From: Brienomyrus brachyistius
Lineage: Eukaryota; Chordata; Actinopteri; Osteoglossiformes; Mormyridae
Direction: 5' to 3'
Length of the DNA stretch: 64,000 nt
NCBI RefSeq assembly: GCF_023856365.1
Contig: NC_064541.1
Location: 18,104,214-18,168,213 of the forward strand
Shown: positions 1 to 11,523 of the stretch, piece after piece
Layout: the number at the start of each line of letters is the position of its first letter
Position numbering within the stretch: the first letter of the stretch is position 1
Notes under the pieces: model-generated
What the model was told of the DNA's origin: nothing
Seen by the model: the letters and a program-made list of their open reading frames with translations, nothing else
Database searches by the model: none
Program-made: the position numbers and the translations under genes

Positions 1-380
1 CGGCAATTAAGTAATCTGTATATATTGCAATGACCAGGAGAAGTGTTTTATAAAATTTTAGATTCTTCAAAATAACCCCCTTTTGCTTTGATGATGTAGC
101 CACCTAGAATGCTTCTCCAACAGTCCTGAGGGGTTTTCCATAACTTCTGGGCACGAGTTTGCTACCTTGCTCTTACTCTTCGATCCAACTCAACCCAAAC
201 CAGCTGTATACTGTTTAGGACGGGGGGGGGGGAGAAATGTGGGGGTCCAGCTCATCTGTCACAGCCCTCCATCTCATTCCTTGTTCACAAGATACCTACT
301 GCATAATCTCAAGGTGTGCTAATGGTTACCAAAGGAAGTGAATTACAGTAGGTGTGTCCAGACTTTTCACTGGTACTGAA
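1..380 (+). repeat. Tc1-type non-autonomous element, right part, in a BAG6 intron
   Basis: The right end at about 345-378 reads as a terminal repeat of the 'CAGTACC...GGACACACCT' kind seen in reverse. The interior (about 60-200) matches, in the same order, the interior of another copy at 12134-12480. The left end is either outside the window or decayed. A G-rich run lies at about 221-232. It sits in the intron upstream of the first visible BAG6 exon. The family assignment is from memory of fish repeats. Confidence 0.55.
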
Positions 381-424
381 TATGAAGATAGACACAGACT
401 GATTTTCTTATTTTACGCATGCAG

Positions 425-2887
425 GCAGCAGCCGAGGAGCTCATCAGTGGGCTTGATGAGTACATCACAGAGACCTTTGTAAGTGCCGCTGCCGACTCCC
501 TCTGCAGCACATGCGAAACTCTCCAGTTTCACCAGTCAGCACCAGCTAAACTTTCACCAGTCAGGCTTTAACCAGCCCCGTTTCTTCGCCAGTCCTCGGC
601 GACGGTGCTAGAAGGCGTGGACATCACCCAGACCAACTTATCCTTCCTCACACGGCAGCTCACGCAAATCGCCACGCACGTGTTGCGCTGCTGTGGTGAG
701 TGTGGAATATTCTGTCTGGGCCCCTGTGGTGCGTTTATTTATCGTCACCGTATTACAATTAGCAGCCCCATCTCACTTGTGCTCTTAGCTTTTAATCTCT
801 GTAGTGAAGTCATTTAAAAAGGACCCAAACTTAGGTGCTTCAGGTAGAAGTCAAGTGTTAATGATTAATGGGGAAATTTCAGCGTGCTCGTCAGCGTTCT
901 ATTTTAAGGCACCTTGCCCGTCGTCTAGCTAACCACGGGAATCGAAACTTGCATCATATTGCTGGTTTTCTGTATCTTGGGAATTCCTGGTGCATGCCTA
1001 AGTTCCTGAGTCAGATCTTGGAGTCATTTTCTATTATGCACGAAGGAATATCGCCGCATGAATGCTGTCTTCGTCGCGGTGGATTGTGCGATAGCCCCTC
1101 CAGTTCACCGCTCCATCTGCCGTCGACCCTCTCGTCCCTGCAGACGATTCCTTTGGGAGCCGCTTGCTGTTGATGTGCAACCAGGTTCTGTTCGAGTGTC
1201 TGGCCCTCAACCTTTACTGCCTGCGGGGGGAGCAGATGGCACTCACTGACGTCATCAACCATCGCATAGTTAGTGGAAAAAATATTGGCCACTCTGCCGT
1301 CTACCTTTGTCCTTTTTCTTGACTTTAGTCCTTCTGGCTGTTGGGTAAATGCTGCTAAATGCTGCTATACCTGGTTTTATAATGGTGCTTTTATTGGGTA
1401 CATTTATTGAGTCAGTCATATAGAGGTGGTTATGATCAAATGGGGGTCATGAAATGACCCAATTTTGGGGTCATGAAATAGGCCATAGTATGTGGATAAA
1501 GTCTTGCTCTGAGAACATTTTCTCTCTCTCTCTGGTGTTGATGACGTCATTCTCCAGCCTGTTTGACTCTTCTCTCTCTTTGCTCTTCATGCAGAGAAGT
1601 ATGTCCACAGAGGTGAACCCCAGTTTGGTCAACTGGCTGACCAGCATGATGTCCATGAGGCTGCAGGTCATCCTGGAGCACATTCCAGTCACAGAAGAGC
1701 AGATCCTGCATTATGTCATCCGCACGCAGGTTTTTGTTTCACCTCGGACAGGCATGCACATGCAAGTCTGGGTATTTCCCAGCATGCACGGCTGCGGACA
1801 GGTAATACCTGTTAGACTCGCCGTTCGAGCGAGTCACGCTGATTTGTTCTTCTCCACAGGATATGTCAGAGGACAGGGAAGAATCCGAGATGCAGCAAGC
1901 ATCCAGGCCTGTGGAAGTGAGTGCACGCCTTCCGCTGCGTCTGCTTTAGGTGTAAATTCCCCTCTGTAGCTTATGCAACTTCCATCGGACTAGATGGAGG
2001 AGGGTCGCTCCCCCACCCCAGCCACCACTGCTGAGGAAGCCATGGCGTCCCCGCGGGACTGCAGGACCGAGGCGCCCGTCCGGCCCGGGGGGGCCATTGG
2101 GATGGAAGGTGCTTTTCCGGGAGTGGCTGGTGGAGAGGTCAGCGAGATGACAGAAGAGGGAGAGGCCTGGGCTACAGCGGTTCCTCCTGTAAGGACCGGA
2201 GCTTTGCTGTCGTCGTACGACTCCTCCCTGTCCGCTGACCGTCTGGCAGCGTCTCTGCTCTGCAAGTTCACAATCCTCCTTCCAGCTTCTCCTCCCTTTC
2301 ACCGAGACGCCCCTTTTCCATACCATGTCACCCCGCCACACCTGGTATACCTCTGTCTCTTGCCGGCTCTTTTAGGAGTGGGTGCCCATTATCCGACAGG
2401 ACATAGTGTCCCAGAGGAAGATAAAAGCCCAGCCCCCCCTCTCAGATGCCTATTTACACGGGATGCCAGCCAAACGTAGGAAGGTAACACTCGCTTGTCA
2501 AAGAAGTTAGTGTTTCCAAGGTGTCGTACTGGGTCGTTTGATAGCTGGCGCTCCTTTTTTCCGAGACGGCACAGGGCGACGGTGTCCACGTCTCTCTCAC
2601 TGAGGCCGTAAGTCAGGCAGCAAAGTCAGTGGGAGCCAAGCCAGTCACTGCCCCAGAGAGCCTTCAGGAAGACCTAGAAAGTTCTGACCTTCAAGACATA
2701 TATATGGAACAGGTAATGTCCGATGACAGTGTCCAGGTTTTCCAATATTATGCTGTGGAATTTTCCTAATAGACTTTTGCTTCTCTCTCAGGTGAAACGT
2801 GATATGAATAAACGAGTAAGGGAGGACCCAGAGTACAGCGCGCAGCGATTCCCCAACACACAAAGGGCTTTTTCACTGGACTCTTAA
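425..2887 (+). CDS. bag6: BAG6, C-terminal part (5' end outside window)
   Basis: BAG6 is a nuclear and cytosolic chaperone cofactor. It handles tail-anchored proteins with UBL4A and TRC35 and sends mislocalised proteins to degradation. Eight coding exons join in phase: 425-478, 593-695, 1144-1268, 1595-1729, 1860-1916, 1994-2188, 2376-2483, 2575-2712 and 2792-2887 count as nine segments with the first partial in context, giving about 336 residues and ending in TAA. Visible family marks are a [18 protein letters not shown] stretch (1595-1729), the nuclear localisation signal PAKRRK (ends 2483), and a C-terminal BAG-like region ending in [12 protein letters not shown]. The exon 1994-2188 is low-complexity and poorly conserved. 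All junctions are GT/AG. The first exon (425-478) is the least certain. More exons must lie left of the window. Confidence 0.93.
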
Positions 2888-3348
2888 TGTCATTGGTTGG
2901 CACACATGGGAGTGGTGCTTGAACAATGACATTTTGCTGTTGAGCAAACGTACCTTGCAAGTTTTTTCCTCCTGCTTTCATTGGATTTGAAGTATGAGAA
3001 ACTAAACCCAGGTTATATGGAGAATGCTGTCAGTTATCCATGCAGCATTTTTGGTTGGCAGGAAATGAAGCCTACAAGCCCTGCAGTTTGACCCAATGAT
3101 CCCAGTTAAACTGATAAGCTTTAGCTTTTCCATGAACCTGTGGATATATTGAAAAGTCCATCCACGGTCCCTTCTTCTTTTATTAACTGAATACAGGAAC
3201 CTTGAAAAGTTACCTTCCTAAGACATCATGCTTGATCTGCAAATGACCCATTCTTTCTAGGCATTTCTGTATGCTTTCAGCTTCTTCGCAAATGCTCTAT
3301 TTTGTGATTTATTTTATGTTTGTATGAACATTCGAAGAGCGACGAGGC

Positions 3349-3354
3349 AATAAA
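3349..3354 (+). terminator. BAG6 poly(A) signal
   Basis: A canonical AATAAA lies about 460 bases after the BAG6 stop, so the 3'UTR is probably 2888 to about 3375. Confidence 0.6.
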
Positions 3355-3375
3355 AGGTTGTGGCAATGGCAATAG

Positions 3376-5054
3376 TGATACACATGGAGACAACACCAGT
3401 AATGATATCACATTCTTGCCCTGTCACCTTGGCTTTCTGGCTGTAAGCCTTTTATGTGTCCTAACTCGGATATCGGGGTTGGTGAAATGACAAGCTGTGT
3501 TAAGTATTTATTTTTTGTTGAGGTTAGAGTGATTATGCAGCTATATGGTGTTGAACGATTTTGATTTAGAAACATTTACATCCCAAATCATCCTTTGTGT
3601 TTTTGTCCAGTGGTTGTTTAAAATTAAAACGTTTGCCAATGAATGCACTGAAATTTGATTATTAAGTCCCATTTAACAGATTATATATGCACCCTTACTT
3701 GCAGAGTACTATGTCAGTAACCGTTTAGATGTATCCCAGCAGCATGTCCAAATAAGTTACCTAGAGCTTATAACTAAAAGGCGCCTTAAGAAAGTTGTGT
3801 TGTAAGGTAAATAAATATATTTAGCATTTATTCTGCCCTTGCTGCTTATCCATGGAAATACATGAAACCTACATGAATCAAGTGCAGTATAAATCTATTC
3901 TTGTGATTTCTTTCAAGTACCTTGTTAACAATATATAATATAATTTGTAAATGGAGACAGAATTCAGGGATTGGAGTATGTATTGAATGTATCGGCATTA
4001 CTAGCTAACCTAAATACACCTTGGTGCTTGTCATACTGCAGTACAACGTGAAGAATCTAACATGCTAGAAGTAAGGCTTATTCATGAAGTAAGCAAGTTT
4101 TGAACAGGTTTTAAAAATGAAGGCTCTTATCGCAGAATGTCTTCTGTCCGTATGTTGTAAGCAAACAATTGTCAAGACATTTCCGTGATGCATGTGGGTG
4201 GATTACAGGACTTACACATAAGTGAAAGTGGCAAGTAAACCAGTTTACAGGAGACTAGGGAAAAACTATATGCAAGTGTTCAGGGTTTGAGGGCAGGTGG
4301 TCTCGCCCCACAAAGGAGTGGAACCGAAAAATCTGAAAACATTATACTGAGAGGAAATCAAATCGATGAGTGGCTTTATTACACTGCTTTCAAGAATTGG
4401 CTATGGATTTCCCACCATCCGTATTTATACCAAAAACAGTTGATTGTTATTCATACCAGTAAAAAATGATCCTGAACGCTGGTTTTGTTTATTATTAATT
4501 TTATAAATAATATTGTGTTGAGCTGGTTTCATGATGACCAACAAATTCATGAAATATTCAAACCATAATATATGCAGTCCTTATAGAATTATTCATGAAG
4601 TATTACTGAAAATAGCCTTAATAAATACATTTCAAACAGTTCAAAATTATGGGTATGGATAAGGTAGTATACTCTATACTAGGTTAACAACGATTACAAG
4701 TTTTAAAAGTGTTAACGATTTTTAAACATGCTAGTAGAATGTGTAAAGTTTATTCATGATCAAAAATACACAATAATCATAGACATAAATACGATGATAG
4801 AGTAATATTTTCAAACTTGATGTAGATTCTATTATGTAATGAGAATACTGCCTGTGACTATACTGCCCCACAAAGGCTAAACAGAGTAACTATGCTCATG
4901 CTGAGAAAAAGGGCTTCAATTTTGTTTACAGTAGGGGTAGTACTTAGGTAAAGGATAGTGTTCTCTTCAAAACTGAGCATAGCTGAACTAACACATTTTT
5001 CACAAGATAAAACGGAGCCTAAGAGAGACAGTTATAACTTAATTTTGCTAAAAT
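3376..5054. other. Intergenic, AT-rich, no gene seen
   Basis: This is AT-rich sequence between BAG6 and the SINE pair. No splice-consistent exons or conserved protein pieces were recognised. Short ORFs here, such as the one at 4287-4469, have no coding character. Confidence 0.6.
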
Positions 5055-5535
5055 ATGTTTGCTAAACCCCACAGTCCAAAAACATGCTGAGGCTAATTGG
5101 AGTTCCTAAATTGCCCGTAGGTGTGCATGTGTGAGTGAATGGTGTGTGAGTGAATGGTGTGTGAGTGTGCCCTGCGATGGGCTGGCCCCCCATCCTGGGT
5201 TGTTCCCTGCCTCGTGCCCATTGCTTCCGGGATAGGCTCCGGACCCCCCGCGACCCAATAGGATAAGCGGTTTGGAAAATGGATGGATGGATGGATGTTT
5301 GCTAAACCCCACAGTCCAAAAACATGCTGAGGCTAATTGGAGTTCCTAAATTGCCCGTAGGTGTGCATGTGTGCGTGAATGTTGTGTGAGTGTGCCCTGC
5401 GATGGACTGGCCCCCCATCCTGGATTGTTCCCTGCCACGTGCCCATTGCTTCCGGGATAGGCTCCGGACCCCCCGCAACCCAGTAGGATAAGTGGTTTGG
5501 AAAATGGATGGATGGATGGATGGATGTTTGCTAAA
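5055..5535 (+). repeat. Tandem pair of 5'-truncated tRNA-derived SINEs with three target-site copies
   Basis: Two head-to-tail copies (5067-5294 and 5307-5523) of the body and tail of the fish SINE that is full length at 34594-34939. Both start at the same internal point (CCCCACAGTCC) and end in a GGATGGATGGA tail. The 12-base ATGTTTGCTAAA occurs at 5055-5066, 5295-5306 and 5524-5535. It therefore flanks and separates the copies. Copy 1 carries an extra internal GTGAGTGAATGGTGT duplication. Confidence 0.85.
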
Positions 5536-5539
5536 ATTG

Positions 5540-5912
5540 TTTCCGGCCATGTCCATCCCTTTATGACCAGCTTCTAGTGGCTACTCCCAGCAGGATTACG
5601 CACAACACTCATGTCAAACTGGTTTCTTGAACATGACAATGAGTTCACTGTACTCAAAAGGCCTCCACAGTCACCAGATCTCAATTCAATAGAGCATCTA
5701 TGGGATGTGGTGGAGCAGGAGATTTGCATCATGAAGGAGCAGCTGACAAATCTGAAGCACCTGTGTGATGCTGTTATGTCAGCATGGACCAGAGTTTTCT
5801 AAGGAATACTCCAAACTACTTGCTGAAGCTATGCCATGGATAAATAAGGCAGTTCTGGATGCAACAAAGGGGCTAGCAAGGTGTACCTAATAAAGTGGCC
5901 AGTGAGTGTATA
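5540..5912 (+). mobile_element. Tc1/mariner transposon relic, 3' part
   Basis: The reading frame at 5611-5802 shows a Tc1 DDE-domain C-terminus, with PPQSPDLNSIEHLWDVVEQE. The preceding 5540-5610 encodes the upstream catalytic-core piece in another frame, so at least one frameshift is present. The end, CCTAATAAAGTGGCCAGTGAGTGTA, is a typical fish Tc1 terminus. There is no intact transposase. It is a dead 5'-truncated copy next to the SINE pair. Confidence 0.8.
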
Positions 5913-7480
5913 TTCACAATGATTTTTTGTATATACAACATTCAGTGTGGAAATATAGGAAAAGTACTAGGCTATTACTTACTCTTCATGTTGTCCATAT
6001 TGCTCTTATTTAGAACAGGGCCATAGTGAGTTTTGGGGTTTCCCAAGAAAAACACAAGGTAGGGGACACCCTGGGTGGGATGTTAGTCCCCACTCTCAAG
6101 TTTTGGACAATCTAGATTCACCAGTTCATACAGTATGTTCACCTCTGTGCAACCAACATATGCACAAGAACATGCAAATTTAATATACATTCAGTACAAG
6201 ATATGAGCTCTTACCCAGAAAGATGAGAAGCGATGATGTTATCCACTTCATGACTGTGCCTTCCCAACTAGAGTATTATGTAACAATAATTAAAAAATCA
6301 AATTCACTGTTGCTCAGATAATGAAAATGTACTTTATTGTGTAGTATCATTGACTTTTTTAATTGCATCTCTATTTATAACCCACTCAAACCAAGGGAAC
6401 AAAACCATACTTGTATGCTTGAACTCATTTTGAATTAATTCAGAGTTGTTTAATCGAGATTACACTGGTCTAAAACCACACACCCTGTTTGAGTTAATGC
6501 TGACTTCACTTTTCATTTTAGATAGCCATTAGTTCACCTCAGGGGGACATACGCAAAATAATTTAAGGCAGGGGGAAACCATGGGTTATTTCGACCACAA
6601 AAACAAAGAACTCCTACAGACAGTAACATTTATAATAGACTGCACCTCAGCTGTTTTCACTTTTCTTATATTTTGAGAAATGAAAATGTGGTAAGGATTC
6701 AGGGCTTTTTCAACAACATCAACAACTTCAAAAAAAAATATATAATAATTAAAAGCACCTTCAACAAATTATTGACAGTTCTGACTATGACAACAACTTC
6801 AAATATGTCAGTTTCATATTCGTTTCCGAAAGTTCGACCTTCAGCAATTAACAATAGGGGTATAATTATGGTACAATAATTTTTCCAGGTATCTTCCAAC
6901 CAGGTGAACATTTATGATGTTCAGAAATTGACACTCCAATGCCTCCTGCATTGCAGTGGTTTTATTTTCTTGAATTCTGTTCTCAGTCATATGTAAAGTT
7001 TGCATTAGTCTTATTGGATTTTTTCAGAACAGCGCGAATGCACTGCTTTTGACCAATCATGTCATGCAACACGCGTAATTAACAACCGCATTTAAGGTGG
7101 ACTCAACTGACCAACGCCGAAGTAGTAAATTTAATGAAGATGGCTCGAGATACGAATTAACAGTAGAACACACCCAATGGTACAACAAACCGTGACAAAA
7201 ACATACTAATTACTATTCGCATACATTATGCCACTGATGATAAGCATTAGTTTAACGTTTATTGAAGTAATAAATACATTGACTCGTGATCCTATCCAGT
7301 ATAAATGGTGAGAAGGCTGGTGGATGGGTGAATATATTAAAGTAAAATATAAATAGTGTATATAACAATAACGTGGACCCTACGACAGACTGTGAAAAAT
7401 GAACGACTGTGAATACAAAGAGGACGCCATTAGTTCCGGGCGCCATTAAATAGGAGCGCAGCAGGAACAGTTACTCCGCA
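5913..7480. other. Intergenic, no gene seen
   Basis: AT-rich sequence without recognisable exons or elements. GC content rises towards the TATA-containing promoter region near 7.5 kb. Confidence 0.5.
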
Positions 7481-7489
7481 AGTCCCAGA

Positions 7490-8090
7490 AATCCCACGTG
7501 AGGGACGTCAAACGCGTCACGGACTATATAAGCAGGTCACCCTCCTTCGCAGCCTCATTCCAGGATTTGTGTAGAGGTGAGTATGGTGCTGGAGTCCATC
7601 CTCAGTACTGCAGGAAAAAAAAAAAAAAAAAAAAAAAAAAAACATCATTGCGCATTTGAAAATAATAATCCTACCCATCAAAGAAACATACCCACATGAC
7701 ATTCTGCCGGTTTGTATGTATTATCAGTGCATTAGTCGCTAATTTGTACTTATCTTTCCCCACTCGATTGCAGGTCTCATCCCTTCCTGTGAAGATTGAT
7801 CGTCGAGGATTTTGAAGAGAAATGCCAAAAACGACCTGATTTTTTTTTTGCTCTATCAATTAATGGACGATTGATGTTTTTTTGTCTCCACCTTTTGTTC
7901 CCGAGGGGAAAAGCTTTGCCTCTATCAAAAGCCCGCCCATAAATGGCCAAAACGCCAATTTGAAGTCCTATATATTTGAGCTAGCTGGTTAACTAATCAT
8001 GAGCTTATTTAATTAGGCTGTTGTATCAACTGATTTGTTGCTTTTAAGCACAAACCATTTTACCAGAGGCGCTGAAAGGAGATACTGATA
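7490..8090 (+). promoter_or_regulatory. Candidate TATA promoter and 5'UTR exons, probably PPP1R10
   Basis: A CACGTG E-box (about 7495) and a GACGTCA CRE-like site (about 7504) precede a TATATAA box (about 7524). A short putative exon follows, ending at 7576 before GTGAGT. A second putative non-coding exon runs from 7774 (after TTGCAG) to 8090 (before GTAAGT). These could splice to the first PPP1R10 coding exon at 11522. A 28-base poly(A) run lies in the intron at 7615-7642. The link to PPP1R10 is inferred only from position, strand and splice signals. Confidence 0.45.
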
Positions 8091-8839
8091 GTAAGTGTCG
8101 ATTTTTCAAAGACATTTAAATTATGCACCGGCCACAGTTTGTTTAAAATGGAATTGCTATGAAACATAGCGAGCTAGCTAACCTGCAAAATTGGTTTTGA
8201 TAAGTGTAGCTAGCTAGCCAGTCGCTGTGCATTTTGCAGTCTCGATTAATAAGGGCTATTGTGGCCATCGGTTAAAGTTATTTATGAGCTCACACGATAA
8301 AGACGTCGGGGGGCTAGTCGCTTGGCATGTAAAAAACCTCGGCGTCTTTGTGTGTGAGACGAGTTACCAAACAGTAAATAGGCATTAACTAGCATCCTGG
8401 CTATATATATGTGTGTCTGAGTGTGTGAATATATAAAAAATATAAGCAATCTCCCCATAAAGATTGCCTCACATTAAGGTAGGACTTGGCATAATATATA
8501 TTTTTTCGTCAAATCTCTGAATCTTTCCCCCGCCAGATCCATGGACAGTACAATATAAATATAAAATGCTACTTTTACCGACGAGCCTATGGATTCCTCT
8601 ATAGCGAATAGAGAAGTGGGGGTGGAATGCCAGCTATTATTTATCTGCACGCAGTCCCGCCGGCTAGCCGGCGTTAGCCGTGTCGTCGCCAGCCGAAAGC
8701 GAATAAACTTAAAGCTTAGCCGTACGGCAGGAATTGCAATCTGGTGATAAAGATTGCAAACTCGTAGCGCCGCGGATAAAATGTGGGATTTTCATTACGG
8801 GACGGTAGTTTTATTTGTTCGGAAGCGTGAGACGGAGAC

Positions 8840-8850
8840 AAGATGGCGGC
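8840..8850 (+). promoter_or_regulatory. YY1-type AAGATGGCGGC motif, possible second PPP1R10 start region
   Basis: AAGATGGCGGC is the classic YY1 element found just downstream of many TATA-less housekeeping start sites. It sits in a locally GC-rich patch (about 8640-8960) in otherwise AT-rich DNA. This could be an alternative PPP1R10 promoter. The region from here to 11521 would be intron. I saw only AT-rich sequence and one AT-rich hairpin (10641-10679) there. Confidence 0.4.
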
Positions 8851-11523
8851 CGAGCTGTTGTTTTATCTCGGGCGAGAGAGAAGGAGGAGGCCGCGCGGAG
8901 ACAAAGATGACGAGCGGATAGCGGCACCATCTGTGCTCGGCGCTGAAGAGAAAACTCTGAAAATCGGCCGATTTGCAAAAAAGAAGATTAAGATTTACGC
9001 ACTTGTGATTATATAACGCTGGATATTAGCAAGCAGCGTAGCTAATATTTATGAATGTTTACCAAGGCGCTTCGGTGACAATGGCGAAGACTTTCCTTCT
9101 CACTCAGGAAACCAAATGAGGCCATTGCGCCTCGGTTATAATCAGCAGATTTACGCTGATGTTTTTCTTTTTTTTTTTTTTTTTTTTTGGTCTACAGACT
9201 TTTCCCCCTCGTTTTAAACTACTTTACCCAGGCACGTTTTTTTTCCAGAGGAATCGCGATTGTGCGCATTAATGTGAAGCTTTAGGTTAGAACTTGACAA
9301 AAATAATGTGTATTACACAAAAAGTTGTGCAGTGCGCTTATTAGTGAAGTAAAACTTAACAAAGCTTTAGAAATAATTTATAAGGTAGTTTATACATCAG
9401 ACTACCAGACATCCACGACTAAAGGTCATGACAGACAACCCAGAAAGGTTGAATGTATACATTCAGCTTTATAGGCATTCTGGCGGCTGGGTAAAAATTT
9501 GCAGACATAGTTTTGCCTATGTGTGTAAATGGAAATAATCTATTGATAGATCTGTACAGTATTGTTCATTGTCTCACACTATAAATATCTCAGTTTGAAC
9601 ATGATTAATAATTTAATTTTGTACTGTATTGTGGTTAAAATGTCATTCTGGGAGAATGGGAACCACCTTAAGAGTCAGAATGGTTAATGCTCCCTTTTTG
9701 ACATTGTTGTTTTTTGGACATGTTATGCAAGTTTCATTACTTTACTGGTAAAAAAATATAATGAAAAATAAAGTATCTAGAGTATATACTGATATAAGTG
9801 TAATGTGATAAACATTGGGAGTGACAGTTTGTATACACGATTCTTTAGTAAATCTTTTTTATTAGTTAAAATTTTATGATTAATTTGAAAGAATAAGTGA
9901 TAAATAGATACACAGTCAAAGATGAATTACAGATTCTTGACAAGAATGTTGTTACATATCTGTGGTTAATTACCTTTTTTTTCTATGATGGTGGCCAATG
10001 AATGCCTCTGTTGAAATCAAATATGCCCTGTCTTCAGAAATCAATATTAGTGGTGTATACAAAGAAGCAAATAATGAGTTTCACTTATAGTAGTGAGTAC
10101 ACCAATAATTAAATCATTACAGTTAACCCAATTCTCTTAGATCAGTCAAATCCACTGTAAGTATCCACAATATATATGCGATTTGCTATTGCCATGTAAT
10201 TTAGATGAGGATGTGAATAATTAAGAAAAAATGTTCCACTTAATTTCAATGTAATAGAAAAAGCTTCAACAAAATCCTAGAATTAATCGTACATTTCACT
10301 GAACTGAACAAGATGACAAAAAACGCTTTCATTTCTGAAATGTGGTCTGTTCCTGTAGAGGGCAGTATCGAGTTTAAGAACATTGCAGCGCCTTTGTACA
10401 AATAAAATTTATGAAACTATTTGCAATATCAAGACAAATTACACGTTTGTTTATTTAAGCTACTTCCGTTAATTTATTGATTTGTGATTCTCTTGAAGTA
10501 GTTACTGGGGTGTTTTAAATTGTTTTCATTATACAGGTATGTATAGCATACTTGTCAGCAGGATGTCAGAGATATTTCATCCTTTTTGGAATGCAGTTTA
10601 CTTCATTTCCATTGCTAATTGGAGAAAATTAAATCTGTATGCAAGTTATATATACATATATAATACATATATAACTTGCTTTCTTTTTTGCAGCTTTTCA
10701 CAAGTAAGATTTTCACGTGTTCAGTACCATAACTCTTTTTGAAATAGCATTTATATGTATAATATGTATGGAAACTGGTTAATTCCAATTCATCCCGTTG
10801 TAGATATTCATCTACTTTCCAAACACGAGCTAATTATTGATATTAGCCCGCTTTATTTTCCGTAGCCAAGTACTGGATGTTTTCAGAGTAACATATTTTT
10901 CCTTGCATCTAACCCAGTTGGTGAAGAAACTGATGCAAGTGAAATCTAAATGGAAATTATATGAAGTGTGACATCTCCAGAAAAAGATAATGGTTGTTAA
11001 AATTATGGTGCAAAATAGATGCTGTTATCCTGGAGCACTAATTCAGAATCATCTCTGTAACTGAAAGTGTCCTGAAAAATAAAGAAAAATGTGTCTCGTA
11101 AAGTACATAAAACTTATTCTGGCGTTTGCTTTTAAGTTGGATTCCACTATCTAACTAACTAAGTTCTTTTGATATATATAATACGGTTCTGCTCAGTCAT
11201 GGAACACATGAAGGTCGATAGAAGGAACCTAAAGATCAAAAGAGAAATTACCGTGTATCATGTGATAACTGCTAGCTAGGAAGCCACGACAAACATTTCT
11301 GGCTGTGCCCATTTATTTTTGATAATCCTCTGAAATTCCGTGTAATTTCATGGTATGAATACTAACCCGCATAAGTCAAACACTGACTATTCTGAGATTT
11401 TGTGTAATTGTCCAGAGCTGATGCCCTGTTCTATAAGGTGCTTTTACATCACAGTATCAATACTGAGAGTATCAATTTTGTAGCTGTTGTGTAATTCTTC
11501 CCCTGTCTCCATGTTTCTCAGGA

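Noticed and set aside
1946..2341. Overlapping minus-strand ORFs of 93 and 131 residues
   Set aside because: They are antisense shadows of the BAG6 exon 1994-2188, which is GC-rich.
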